From positions 14,766,197 to 14,830,196 of the forward strand of contig NC_133230.1 of NCBI RefSeq assembly GCF_040436345.1: a stretch of 64,000 nucleotides of DNA. Reading direction: 5' to 3'. Position numbers and translations under genes: made by a program. This document shows positions 32,608 through 45,018 of the stretch, in pieces. Under the pieces are notes generated by a model. That model made no database searches. It was not told the origin of the DNA and saw only the letters and a list, made by a program, of their open reading frames with translations. Origin of the DNA: Pagrus major. Lineage: Eukaryota; Chordata; Actinopteri; Spariformes; Sparidae. Each line of letters opens with the position of its first letter. Position 1 is the first letter of the stretch.

Positions 32608-34499
32608 AATGTAGAAAACACTAGTCGCATGTGTGTGTGTGTCGCTTTTCTTCTACGTCATCAAACGACGACGACAGATTAGGAAAAAAAAAACGACGGT
32701 TCGCCTGCTTTGCTCACCCGGATGTCCCGGTAGTTATGAAGACATATGATTCCTATAGAGATGGAAGACCCCGCCCAACCGGTGCAGCTAGTTTGATAAA
32801 AACAGACTGCGAGCTTTAAAAAGTGGAGACATTTCACCAGGATGCTGAAAAAAAAACGACTTTAAGACAATATTTTAAGATAATTCATGAGCGTGTACAG
32901 CATATTTTCACGTATTGTCAAAGTCTTTAAATATGTAACCTCTGCTAAAGTGAAAATATTTGGTTTGATGTTTACAATCAGATTTGGCTCAGAATTAACA
33001 CTTCTCATATTTTCCTCTGCAGTCAAAATAGAGACTATCTGATGTTATATTTTGAATGCTTTCAGCAGAGTCTGGACTTTCAGGCAGTTGTGGCTCCATC
33101 CTGGGACCTTCTGAGCAAGTGGAACAAATCTTTGTCATAATTAATGAACACCTGGTTCAGGGAAAGTTTAAAAAAAAAAGTAAAATGGAAAACAGGTTAA
33201 TAACCACATCTGTCAATCTATTGTTAACGCACCAGGTGCACAGTGTGGCAATGAATTTTTAATTTATTTGACAATGAGTAACTTTATTTTGGGAACACAC
33301 AAAGCTGGTTTACTACGGGCAAAGCCCCAGAGCTACAGGCTGCACGTAACAGGTGGGTTACGTGACGGTGTTGTATGGAGGCCACACAGTGTTTAAATCA
33401 TTATCCATAACACCCCTCAATGTCAGCGATGGATGGTTTAATTTCTGTAAATACTTTTAAATTCTAAGACGTCGTAACGCCACCCTTGCTGTAGCGGTTT
33501 ATTAATTTGTATGCAGCCCAAAAAACAACAACAGCCCTAAATCATGTAGGATACAAACTGCTGTAGCCAGGGCAGAGCCGGCTGCAGGGTTACAATAAAA
33601 AGTAACTAACTAACTAACTAAAAAGTTAGTCTAGTTTTTGGGAAAGTTAGGACAAGATTTCGGGATTGCAGATATCGACTTGTAATTCGGGATTGTCCCA
33701 GATTTTTCACCCTACTCTTTTATAATGGTGCTCTGTGGAGAAAATAACACGAGTGGCTACTGACCCAGGTCAAGTTATACCTTCATGACGAGGACCGCTC
33801 CCTTCTGTCGACATAAAAGTCTCAAAACACAACAATTCTTACACTGAACAAAAATATAAACACTTTTGTTTTTGCTCCCATTTTTCATGAGCTGAACTCA
33901 AAGATCTAAAACTTTTTCTATATACACAAAAGAACCATTTCTGTCAAATATTGTTCACAAATCTGTCTGAATCTGTGTTAGTGAGCACTTCTCCTTTGCC
34001 GAGATAATCCATCCCACCTCACAGGTGTGGCATATCAAGATGCTGATTAAGCAGCATGAATATTGCACAGGTGTGCCTTAGGCTGGCCACAATAAAAGGC
34101 CACTCTGAAATGTGCAGTTTTGCTTTATTGGGGGGGGGGGGGGGGGGGGGGTGTCAGAAAACCAGTCAGTATCTGGTGTGACCCCTAGATCCCCCTAACG
34201 ACACACTAGACCTTTAGTCTATTATTACAATTTTATGATGAAATTAACTTTTTTCTAAATCAGCTTGCCACAAAGACATCAATCACTCAATCGACTATAG
34301 AAAAGCTGTGGAGCGTAAGAAACGAGGGGGCCCAGCAGCATTTGTTTTTGCCCGGTGGCCTCCCAACAGCTTCATCCGGCCGTGGTGGTCGAGGCAATGT
34401 AAATCACTTTGTAGGTTTTCCAAAAACACATATCAGACTTACGGATACTTTGGAAAGGACAAATGAAACAAGCTATCCCCCACAAATGTAGGCGGTGTG
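32608..34499. other. Between divergent exosc7 and zdhhc3
   Basis: The left end should hold the exosc7 promoter and includes a (GT)n run just above the start codon. No coding exon was seen. The right half is dominated by a transposon end at about 33838-34185. Confidence 0.5.
33838..34185 (-). mobile_element. Tc1/mariner-type DNA transposon, one terminal repeat left, with a poly-G tract
   Basis: The text ACTGAACAAAAATATAAACA, CACTTTTGTTTTTGCTCCCA, TTTTTCATGAGCTGAACTCA, GCACTTCTCCTTTGCCGAGA, CACAGGTGTGGCATATCAAG and CACAGGTGTGCCTTAGGCTG is the long terminal repeat of a Tc1-like element that I remember from many fish genomes. It is followed by CTTTATTG, a run of about 22 G, and TCAGAAAACCAGTCAGTATC TGGTGTGACC, which reads on the minus strand as the 3' end of the transposase gene. 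The rest of the element is gone, so this is an immobile relic. Confidence 0.65.
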
Positions 34500-34966
34500 T
34501 GCCTCACATCAGTCGTATGATTGATCCATCCTTCATTGAGGGCGGTGCACCGTCAGGAGGACGAGCCGCCTGATAGCCTCGGCTCAGGGCAGCAACGCCC
34601 AATGAGAGCAGGAGACAGTGTCGGACTTCCTGGTTCGCTCTCGGTTGTGTTGTGTTGTCCTCCTGCTCCAAAAAAGCTCTTTTATAACGATAAGTAAGAC
34701 ACCCGGCCTGTTTTAAAGGCTCGGTCCCCGGGTGTGTTAGCGTACGAGCAGGTGAATTAGCTCCTCGTCGAAACCGAGGCGGCGGCGGTGAGAGCGGAGC
34801 TGCGGAGAGGAGCTGCCCGCAGATCGGTGAGGTTAGCCGGGATTGCGCTAACAGAGGGAGCGGCGGAGGAGACGCTCTCATTCTGGAGGTGTTTTGACTT
34901 CAGAAAAGGCTGGAAACTGAGACAGGACCTCGAGAAACTTTAGTCCACAAGCCAGGAGACTGCGAG
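34500..34966 (+). promoter_or_regulatory. zdhhc3: CpG-rich promoter and untranslated first exon of zdhhc3
   Basis: From about 34540 to 34900 the DNA is GC- and CpG-rich against an AT-rich background. A donor GACTGCGAG|GTATGTTTTT ends an exon at 34966, upstream on the same strand as the zdhhc3 coding exons, whose first acceptor is at 39625. The leader thus would have a 4.7-kb first intron. The transcription start is not determined. Confidence 0.5.
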
Positions 34967-35419
34967 GTATGTTTTTGTTAAACCTGCTTCAGTGTTAACT
35001 CTTGAAATAGTTGAATGTGACGTTCACGGACTGTTAACATCAACTACATCCAGATATCCTGCTGCAGCTGCCAGAGTTACTTCCTGCTCGGCTACTTTCT
35101 GGAAGTCCATTTATTTATAGCCCTAAAAAGGCCATAATAACTGCATGATAAGGTCATTTATAATTCCCCTTTTTCTTGAACTCATCTTCAGGGAGGTCAG
35201 AAGTCAATTAGCCAGAAAACACCCTCCCAGGATCAGACTCAGGGGCACTTCAGACATGTTTAAGGTCACTAACACAAATCAGTCAAAGCTGGAAAATAGT
35301 GTGTTTCTACCCATGCATTCATTAGAGTAATACTTTACAGGTGAAATTATTTGAAATGCAAGAATCAAGATGGAAGTAAATGAATTCTGGTCTTGAAATG
35401 TCTCAAGTGGGCCAGAAAC

Positions 35420-35760
35420 CAGGGCTGGACAATACCTCATTAATATATCATATCCTGAAATATTGCCCAAGACTTTGATTATGGTTTTGTCTTCATACAG
35501 TTGTTGTCTTTTCCTGATTTTAAAAGCTGCATTACAGTACAGTGATGTCATTTTTTTCACAACTTTCCAGACCGGTCCAGTTCTACTTGTTCTCTTTACC
35601 TTCACGGTCATACGGGTGGAAACTCAGAGTAACTCACAATATGATTCATGATACGTTGCCCACGATAATTATAGTATTATAATACAGTGATTCTGCGATA
35701 ATCAATATATTGCAAGGTAATAATCTAACAATATATCACGATATCTGTCTAACCGAGGAA
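35420..35760 (+). repeat. Dispersed repeat with CGATAATATATC-type ends, zdhhc3 intron 1
   Basis: The block starts CAGGGCTGGACAATACCTCA, contains GTTGTCTTTTCCTGATTTTA, AGCTGCATTACAGTACAGTG and ATGTCATTTTTTTCACAACT, and ends near AACAATATATCACGATATCT. I know the same text as an abundant teleost element; only one copy is visible here. Confidence 0.5.
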
Positions 35761-36039
35761 TACAAAACCCCCCCAAAAAGGCAAAGTCCATCATTTATAT
35801 ATTTACTCACTGCATTGTTGAGTCAGTCTTAGCTGACTGCAACTTGTCGAAGTCCAAGTGTGCCATCATTTAAATGTAAAATAGCCATAAACTTGCAAAA
35901 GGCTGAACAGTTCTGGAGTTAAAATTAACCATGTCTCACTAAATTATTTTCAATGTCGTGTGTAAATTAAGTTTACAGAGGTTTACACCACAAGGAGTTA
36001 TGATGTAGTGACTCAGGTAAGTGAAACTTTGAGGGGAAC

Positions 36040-36130
36040 CTGTTTAGTTTCAGAGTCGTTAGGGCCTCTTATCGTTAAGGCTCGGTGAGTACAGGTGTGA
36101 ATGGGTGTTAAGCTGTCTGAGGAGGGATCG
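36040..36130 (+). repeat. Partial copy of the repeat at 16590
   Basis: CAGAGTCGTTAGGGCCTCTT followed by GAGTACAGGTGTGAATGGGT matches the second half of the element in cdcp1 intron 2. Confidence 0.5.
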
Positions 36131-37179
36131 CCACTAATGTAGTAATGTAATGTAATTCAGTTACGAACTTACAGACATTACGTACGTAACGTTTTAACTG
36201 TAGTCTTCTGGGTGAAAGTCCTGTGCTTGTTTATCCCATCCATCCACCCTGTTTACTCCCTTTCTACTTCACCTGAATTCCTCCTTAGATGCCATGATAA
36301 TCACTATGACAACGAGAGGTCGCCGCCTCACACAAACATCACTATGGGTCGTAATGAGCGGCTTTCACAGGCTTTCGCTGTTTTGATAATGGATAAAACA
36401 TTTTTTTAGGCAACATTCACTTGTTAAAGCTTATTAAATGTCGTCAGTCAGTGCTGTCATGCATTCTAGCAGCTGGGTTAAATCATTAATTGAATATTTG
36501 AGTCACTGCTACTGCATAAATCTGTCACTTTCACATACTACATCTAATATTACAGTACTGCAGAGGCATCGTGGTTGTGGTATTTCACATTGGCAAAGAA
36601 TAACACAGCAACACTTCACTGTTCTGGAGCTGCAGTAACGTGAATAGCTTCTGTTACAATCGAGTCACTGTCAGTTAGTTGTTTTCATGCTAAAACCAGC
36701 CATTCACTGAGAGAAATCTATAGACTCATTCTTCAGTCTGCAAGAAAAGAAACCGTTGACTTGCTCTGTAGTGGTTAATCAACTCTGGTTTTACAGTCAG
36801 TCTCACTCCAAGACTTCTGAGTGGTTTATTATAGGAAGTCCTGTCTTTATCTCCACAGATTCAGGGTCATGGAAGCTTTGTTGGTTTGATAATGGAGTGA
36901 AACATTAAAGTCTACATAACAATTACATTGTCAAGCGTCCCGTATGCCCCCCTCGCTGGAACGAGCTTCTCTTGAACTGGCCTGCTGCCACCAGCTGAAT
37001 CAGATCTATACTGGTAAACAGTCACATGAAGTACCAACTGTTAGCTTAGACTGATAAAACAAAAACCCGTTTAGCAAGTTTTTTTGTTTTTTTTGCAAGC
37101 TCTTGATATGAAATTACATTTAACAGAGAAGCAAAAAGCCTTAATGTGATTTCCTGTGCTGACATTTTGTTTGATCTGA

Positions 37180-37340
37180 GGATACAGCTGGAACAAATGG
37201 TCAAATAATCGATCAGTCGATCATTTTTAAAGCAAAAATGTCAAAAATTGCTGGTTTCAGCTTCTTAAATGTGTGGGTGTGCTGCTTTTTTTGTCATATA
37301 TTATCTATTATTGTTAATATCAGTTGGAAGGACCCTTAAA
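37180..37340 (+). repeat. Dispersed element with ATTAATCG-rich ends (copy 4), zdhhc3 intron 1
   Basis: CAAATAATCGATCAGTCGAT, AAAGCAAAAATGTCAAAAAT, TGCTGGTTTCAGCTTCTTAA and GTGTGCTGCTTTTTTTGTCA follow the family order. The right part is missing. Confidence 0.5.
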
Positions 37341-39279
37341 GGAACGAAAACAGGAGGGCTTTTATTGTTGAACAAACTCTTTATTATAATTTCACAAAAT
37401 ATTATGTCCTGACAGTGATGAAACTTGTTTGGTGTAATTCAGTACCTTAGATAAGCAAATGGGTACAATATGATAACTGTCAGTTATCAAATATATTTTT
37501 GTAGGGCATGTTTTAATACACATAGCCAATTTAAAGTGCTTTACATTGTACATTTAAACATTGTGACGCACATTAAAACATTAGAAAGCACTGTAAAGAT
37601 ATTAGAAAGAGGAATATTGAATGAAAACCTGGATTTAAAGCTGACCTGACAGGCACAGAAGATTTATATAGTAAAAGACAACAAAATGTTTCCTGGTCCC
37701 AAAACATTCATTCATGTATAGACTGGCACCAGTGGATAAAGTATAAAGAAATATTAAATGGAAATACTAAAGTACAAGCACCTCAGAATTGTACTACAGT
37801 ATGTGTGCCAATATCTTTACATTCACTGCTCGCTGCCACTGGAGCCAAGACAGATGGTACAATAATCCCTCGCCTTCTAGTGAAAGTGATAGCAGCAGCA
37901 GACACAGCAGACCTCCGACATGACCTCCCACAGCGCCTGACTCCTGCCGTGTGATGACAAGTGTGGTGAAGAGGGTTAAGAGGCTACGCAGCAGGGTTTG
38001 AGTCGGCCGTAGCGTATTTTGAAAAGGTCGTTCCAACCAGGAAGTACATTGTTAATCAAGACATCGCCCTCCTCTCTGTTTTCAGAGTTGGAGTTGGAAG
38101 GTTGCAATCAGCCGTACTGATGGATTCATTCTGTTTTTTTGAGAACTAATCCCTGTTGAAATTTACAGCTATCATCGTAGAGCTGTTTGGCTTCACTCTC
38201 AGACTGGGAGTGCTGCCTGACGATGACTAATTCAAGCAATATACCACAAACTTCTGCTCATTTTAAGACCTTTGTGTGGTGCTCATTGTGTAACTCTTGG
38301 CAGGATTTGTGTTTTATCAATGCTATTATTTCCATATTTGTTTTTCCTATCGCAAAAACCAAAAAGAGCCACGTCTCAAGACAAATCAAGTTCATTTTTA
38401 TGTATCGCACTAAACATTATCTCATGACACATTCCACATAGAGCAGGTCTAGACCATACTAGTATTTAATTTACAGAAACCCAACACAGAAAGGTGGATG
38501 TCTTCAGCAGGTTGATCTTTCAGTGTGATGCTGGTATGTTGGTGCTGTGTGTAGAAAGAGTCTTGCAGGAGTGATCTGGACTCTTGCTGTAATGGACCGT
38601 GAGATGTTTTAGTTTAATCCAGAAATGACATAGATGAAATTCATCCCAAACCTCCTGTAGGAACACCACATCATTTTCTTTCTGATTAAATTCCCGTCTC
38701 TGGGGGAAGCATGTTTAACTACCTGGATCGTTGGTCGAGCCCTAATTAATGCGGACATTAAAGTGAGATTAGACTATCACTACTCAGTTAATGGATAGAT
38801 TAAATCCTCAGGAACGACCCAGCAGGTTGATTTCACTCGGTGAGGAGTTCCCGTCTTCCTCAGAGCCTGTTTTTGGTTTTTCAGACGTTTTATCCCCTTT
38901 GAAGTCACATCATCTTTGTCAGACCTGCTTCATAAGTCTACCTCTCACAGCTGGACACACACAGCGCAGCTCAGTATGAATGTATAAGCTGTTTTGTTGA
39001 CGCATTGTTTCCACTAAATGGTTTCTAAATCCAACACCGGCCTCTTCCTTTTGCTGCGGGATGAGTCTGGCTGTATTTCTTCGGCCTGTTGGGATCGGAC
39101 CAGCCAGTGTTTGTTAATTCTTCCTCCTGAGTATTGTTCCTGAAGCTCATTTGCTGATTTACCGTGTTGTATTAGTATCTCTCTTAATGTTCCTTGAGGA
39201 TGCAGAGCACTTATTAGATGCTTTACACCGACTCTTAATTGTTGTGGGAGGTAAAGCACTCAGAACAGGAAACGACTAT

Positions 39280-39477
39280 CTGGCTGAAACGATTAGATGA
39301 CTGACACGCAATTATTTTGAGAATCCACCAATCATTTAATTTATTTTTCCAATCAAGCGTTTTCTTGTTACAGTTTAGGTTGTTTGTTGGTATTTTTCAC
39401 TATTTTCTGACGTTTTATAGACAAAACAATCAAGAAAATAATCTTCAGAATAACTGATAGTGAGAATAATTGATAGT
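39280..39477 (+). repeat. Dispersed element with ATTAATCG-rich ends (copy 5), right part
   Basis: GCTGAAACGATTAGATGACT, then TTTTTCACTATTTTCTGACG, TTTTATAGACAAAACAATCA and GAGAATAATTGATAGTTCCT carry the outer left and right parts of the family with the middle lost. It ends about 150 bp before the first zdhhc3 coding exon. Confidence 0.5.
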
Positions 39478-39654
39478 TCCTTGCAGCCGTACACCAAAAC
39501 CTTCCCTCATCAACATGTACTCGCTCCAAATCCTTCAGCTAATTCTCTAATTCCCTTCTTTCATTCTCTTCCCATCGCTCCGCTCCCCCTCTTCCTCTCC
39601 ATCTGCCTCTCCTCCCTCCTCGCAGTATGTGGTTGGAGACACGGGTGTTGTAGA

Positions 39655-42600
39655 ATGAAGAGCCCGGGGCACCGCACCAGGGACATCGAGCGGCAAGCTG
39701 GCTACCTGAAGCCCGAGCACTGCGCCCCTCCCCCGCCCCGCTCCGGCTCCGGCACCATGTGGTTCATCCGCGACGGCTGCGGCATCGTGTGCGGCGTCAT
39801 CACCTGGATGCTGGTCTTCTACGCCGAGTTCGTGGTGGTGTTCGTCATGCTGCTGCCTGCCAAGAACGTGTTCTACAGCCTCTTCAACGGGGTGATCTTC
39901 AACGGCCTCGCTTTCCTCGCCCTCGCCTCTCACTTCAAGGCGATGTGCACAGACCCGGTCAGTCAGGAAAAAACTGAATCATACAGGCTGTATTACATCT
40001 TCTGATAAGCTGCCTCAAAATACTGCAACTAAACATGCCATCTAAGATAAACTGGAGAATATTGTTGATTTTTGTAGCTCAAAAATCTGGTTTTAATACC
40101 TGTAATATTTCAGTTACATCGCCCGTATGTGAATCTGTATGTTAAATCAGATTATCACAGTCTGATATCCCTTTCACACTCGACAAAAACACCCACACCC
40201 AAGTTGCCGTATAAATAATCTTCCGTTCGTCTTTGTTCAAGCAGCCTTTGAACACGGTTCAGTCGAGTTTAAAAGAGAGCCTGAACTAAAAGATTCATAA
40301 AAGTAGCCAGTGTCAGCTTCCCCTTTCCTTATTTCTCAGTTTGTACATCCTTGAGTTGAGGCAACAGGCTTTTTAACTAAATGAGACGTCCATGCTTCAG
40401 AGTTTTATTCCAAAAAGACGTCAATTAAATATGACGTCCAGCAGGCTGCATCTGTCTATTGTTTTGTAATGGCCAACAGTGTTTGACAAATTATATATTT
40501 GCTATATGCAGCTCCTCCGGCAAGCCTCCTCTCTCCTCGAGATGCATTGTAGGAATTGAGACTACCTTCAAGGTCGTCCATTAGATCAATTTCCAAGTCA
40601 CAGGCAGGAGGACGGAGCAGAGAGGAGACAAGGAGTGATGAGGCCCGCACGCACTGAAAGCGACAATCGACGCCCCTCAGTTGAAGCCCGTCATTTCATG
40701 CTCCTATGGCGCATTGCAGGCATCAGATTTGAAATGTCAACACCACAGAATCGGCATTAATATGTCGTACTCGTACCCCTCTAAAGTGACCTCAGTTGTG
40801 CCCAACACATACAAAGACACATGCAGCTAGTCAAACCCAAAACAAAAACTCTGCGTCTGTCTTTGCATCGCTCTGACAGTCTCATTATGCTTTTGATGTG
40901 CGTTTGGTGATTGAAAACAATAGGTGGGCTTCAAATCACGAGTGTTAACTAATGAAGCCAAATCATACATTTTCATCAATTTCTTCGCTGTGAGCAGGAA
41001 TTTCCATCTTTAATGAGCTTCTCCAGCTAAATGAATGACTGAATTTCTTGTCAATGAATCTTTTTTTTTCTTCTCCCCTCTCTCTCAGGGAGCTGTGCCT
41101 AAAGGGAACGCTACCAAAGAATTCATCGAGAGCCTGCAGCTCAAACCAGGACAGGTGGTGTACAAGTGTCCCAAGTGCTGCAGCATCAAGCCTGACCGAG
41201 CTCACCACTGCAGGTACAGCTTTCTGTGTCAGTGTGTAAATGTTAGAAAATATTAAGAGATCCCCCCGCAAACTCTGCGACTTCAAAGATCTGCTTAAGT
41301 CTGCACCTTACAGTCCCGATGCCTCTCTGTCTCTCACTGGGGACTCCTGCCTCCACCTGTGCCTGTTTTTTTCCTTTTCTTTATTTAGAGTAGCTGTGTA
41401 GCTTTTCCCTGCAGACTCTGCAGCTTGATAATAAGGAGTTCCCTCTGCGGCGGCTCAGTGGTTTCCCTGGGATCTCGAGGCGTGAAAAGCACAAAAACAC
41501 TGCAGAGTAATTGAATTGTAAAGCCAGTGAGTCATTCTGTCTCAGAGGCAACAATGGGTGTCAGTTTGAATGAAATAGATTTTTTTTCCTGCAGAATATT
41601 ATGAGTCATCCTTGTGGGTGTTTCAAATGATGGACTGCGATGATACACTCGTCTGTAAGAGTGATGTATTGCACACAGGATGGCAGCTTTTTAAATATAG
41701 ATCACAACATTGGAAAACAAAGCAGACGGGTTGAGTTTGCCTTTCTGCTGTGTCAGGTGATAGATGGGGAGTCATCAGACCTGACTTGAGTCGTCAACCA
41801 CCTGCAATTCTGCGAGATAAATAACCTCACACACACAAAGAGTCTAGACAACATGATAGAGAGCCGTCTGTTCTGGTCTCTCACATCCATCAGAAGCCCT
41901 TTTACACGTTTTATTCATGTTAAGTTTAGTCTTGTCCAACGACTTACCTATGCTGGAAGTAGCTACCTCTGTTTGGGATGCCTGCAGTATCCTTCATCTA
42001 TATTATGTATCTGTGTGTCCGCAGTGTGTGTAAGCGCTGCATCAAAAAGATGGACCACCACTGTCCCTGGGTGAACAACTGCGTCGGAGAGAGCAACCAG
42101 AAATACTTTGTCCTCTTCACGGTGAGTCTCGAAAAACACCAGAGCCCCAAAACACACGTTGTAATCATTTACCTTGAAGCTCTTTTACTTGTTCACGTCA
42201 TTTGCCAGTTTAAAATAAGCGAGTGCAAGAAAACACAGAACACAATGAACCCTTAAAAACACAGTGAAGAGTGCTCGAGCGGAAAATCAGAAGAGAGTTA
42301 AATACATTTGTAGGTTAACAGGAAATAAACACGTATTAACAACGCCTGTAAAATGGGTCAGCATTCATATCAACATACTCACTCTCACATTAACTACAGT
42401 TCTGTACCTCACACTCTACTTTAGCACATACACGGCCCTGATTTGTATATATTCAGCATGAAACACAGTCAGTTGTCCAGAGCCCTCATTTGTTTTTCAA
42501 ATGTTGTTGTGATTGTTCCTGAGATTCTTATCCAAACACTAAATCAGTGCTTTGTTTTACTCTTTCTTTCCCCCCCCAGATGTATATTGCACTAATATCC

Positions 42601-45018
42601 TTCCACGCGTTAATGATGGTGGCGTTCCATTTTGTTTTCTGCTTTGAACAAGACTGGACAAGTAAGTAACACTTAACTGTTTTACTGCCATCCAACTTTA
42701 TGTGCAAGTGTAGCTGATTATTCCCTTCAAAAGAGACTAGCTTGGGGAGATATTCTTAAAAGTTACGCCCTTATATCTCAGGATTTCCCATCATTATTTA
42801 TGTATTAACACACCTGAAGGTTTTTACGCCTCATAGTTGTTCATATACGTGACAGATCGTTCTCTCTCTGCTCTCCCTCCCTCTCCAGAGTGCAGTAACT
42901 TCTCCCCACCATCAACGGTCATCCTCCTCATCCTCCTCTCCTTCGAGGGCCTCCTCTTTCTGATCTTCACTGCAGTCATGTTCGGGACCCAGGTCCACTC
43001 CATCTGTACCGATGAGACGGTGAGTCAAAGCAGGCATCATGTCACCACGAGTGAGGGATGGTTAAATTGTCCTTTGCTGGAGAATCAGCCTCCATCGGAT
43101 CCGACCAGCTCTGTGGAAAATGAGCTACACTGGCTGTGACCTTCCCTGCAGGGTGCTGCAGTGTTCACTCAAACTTACAAAGGACGTGTCCTCACTGAGA
43201 CAGCAGTCAGACTCATTTGCATTTGTATAAATTGTATTTATTCATTTTCAGCACAAAGTGAGTCAGAAGTAATTGTTGCATCAAAAGCGTTTTGCAAAGT
43301 TTTTAATATTTTATCTTAATAACGGATGCGGATTGTGGACAGAGATTTGCAGACTGAGCTCTTGCATCACTTCCAAGCATATTCATGATAAGGGAACATT
43401 TTTGCAATTTGATATAATATAATTACAAAACAACCATTTGTCCCAAGCTTATTACATTCACTGTGAAAGATGGATCCCAAAGGCTGAGATAATATTAGAT
43501 ATATTTTTCCTATGTGAGTTGCTGCTCTGTATCATAATTTTAGAAATGACAGAAAGGTTATTGGGTATTATGGAAGACGTTCTGGCCTCGAGTTGTTTAC
43601 ACTCAAACCATAACTGCTTTCCAGAAAACAAATTCTGGGGTGTTGTGATGACCAAAGGCTTTAAAATTGTAACCAACGTTGCGATTTTTCACGTGAAGCA
43701 GTAGCAAATGTTGGGTTTTTGCATTTGCAGTTACTTAAACGACATGAACAGTAAACAGTGAGGCTGATATCAAAGAGATAAAACCACAAACAGGAACGCT
43801 GGCTTTGTTTCCTGTGAATCGTATTTCCCCTGTCACCCAACAGATACGCAGGACAAATGTAAGTTTGCTAACATGTGGTTGAACTTACACAAGTTGCCTG
43901 CTGTTTACATAAATTTGTGTGCAGTAAAAACTCTGTTAAACAGTTGGACAGGAAGCTGCTCAGATGTAGAAGAACAAAAAATGTTATTAAAAAAGATTGT
44001 TACAAAGTTTGGTTTCTCTAATCTGTCCCGAGTAAACCCTCTGTCCCAAAGAAATCAATTCAAGGATCTCTGGTGTGCTATCAGTCCTCTTCAGCTTAGT
44101 TATTCCCCCACGAGTAAACCCTCTTCTTTAACAAGCCAATAAAGGATCTCTGAAAAAGAAAATAAACTCCAACGCTGTCTGGTGCACAGACTCATGTTCT
44201 CGCTGATACTCGATCCAGCATCTTAGGCTGTATCGAAGGCATTTCTGATGCTGGTATCGGTATTGGAACAACCAAAGTAATAATTGCTGAACATTTATGA
44301 AAATCGAGAGAATGTCTGTAATTCTCCACTAACAAACTCTCTAACAAAACCATAAAATGCCTAAAGAAAGTCAGTCAGAACAAATACAGTGAGGATCAGT
44401 GATAGATAGGCGCATGTTTATACATCGGTGTTCACTTTCTAGAATAAATCCTGTGTTCATACCGTCTGTCGTTGGCTAAATCAGAGCACAGATGTGAGTA
44501 GGAGCAGGTAATTGACTTATTGCCTCCAGGTAGGTTGAGATTAGTGCATTTTCTCATAATGTATCCGCTCAAACCACCCACGACGATGACTCACTGTGCT
44601 ATAATATTCACTACAAAGATCATCTATTTCAGTCAATTTCAGTCTAATGCTGAGAAATGCTGAGGAGTGAGTCACCTCACCCCGAGAAAGACCTCTGAGA
44701 GACAAAACGAATGCAAGACGTGCTTAATTTTTAATCCCTTTGCTGTGGTTATTTTCTGCTGGCACATTAAAATTTAAACACACGCCTTGACTGTATGTTC
44801 AGTGGCAGCTTTGACTGGAGACTCACATCTTCTCCGGTTTGTCTGTCTCGTCCCTGCAGGGCATCGAACAGCTGAAGAAGGAGGAGAGAAGATGGGCCAA
44901 GAAGTCAAAATGGATGAACATGAAGGTGGTGTTTGGACATCCGTTCTCTATGGCCTGGCTGAGCCCCTTCGCAGCACCCGACCACGGCAAGGCAGACGTG
45001 TACCAGTACATTGTGTGA
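39655..45018 (+). CDS. zdhhc3: Palmitoyltransferase ZDHHC3 (GODZ), six coding exons, about 298 aa
   Basis: Coding exons: 39655-39957, 41089-41213, 42025-42121, 42580-42661, 42889-43019 and 44860-45018, all GT-AG and in phase, 897 nt in total. Human ZDHHC3 has 299 residues. The N-terminus [18 protein letters not shown] leads to [17 protein letters not shown], then two membrane helices. The cysteine-rich domain has [44 protein letters not shown] is the catalytic motif that carries the acyl group. Two more helices follow ([19 protein letters not shown] and [17 protein letters not shown]), then the conserved [16 protein letters not shown] and [17 protein letters not shown]. The C-terminus YQYIV resembles the PDZ-ligand end of the family. 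The enzyme sits in the Golgi and palmitoylates many membrane proteins. ZDHHC7 is its nearest paralogue; the tail and the exosc7 neighbour support ZDHHC3. Confidence 0.95.

Noticed and set aside
34504-34881. 125-codon minus frame in the zdhhc3 promoter
   Set aside because: CpG-rich DNA has few stop codons, and the product is low-complexity without a domain.
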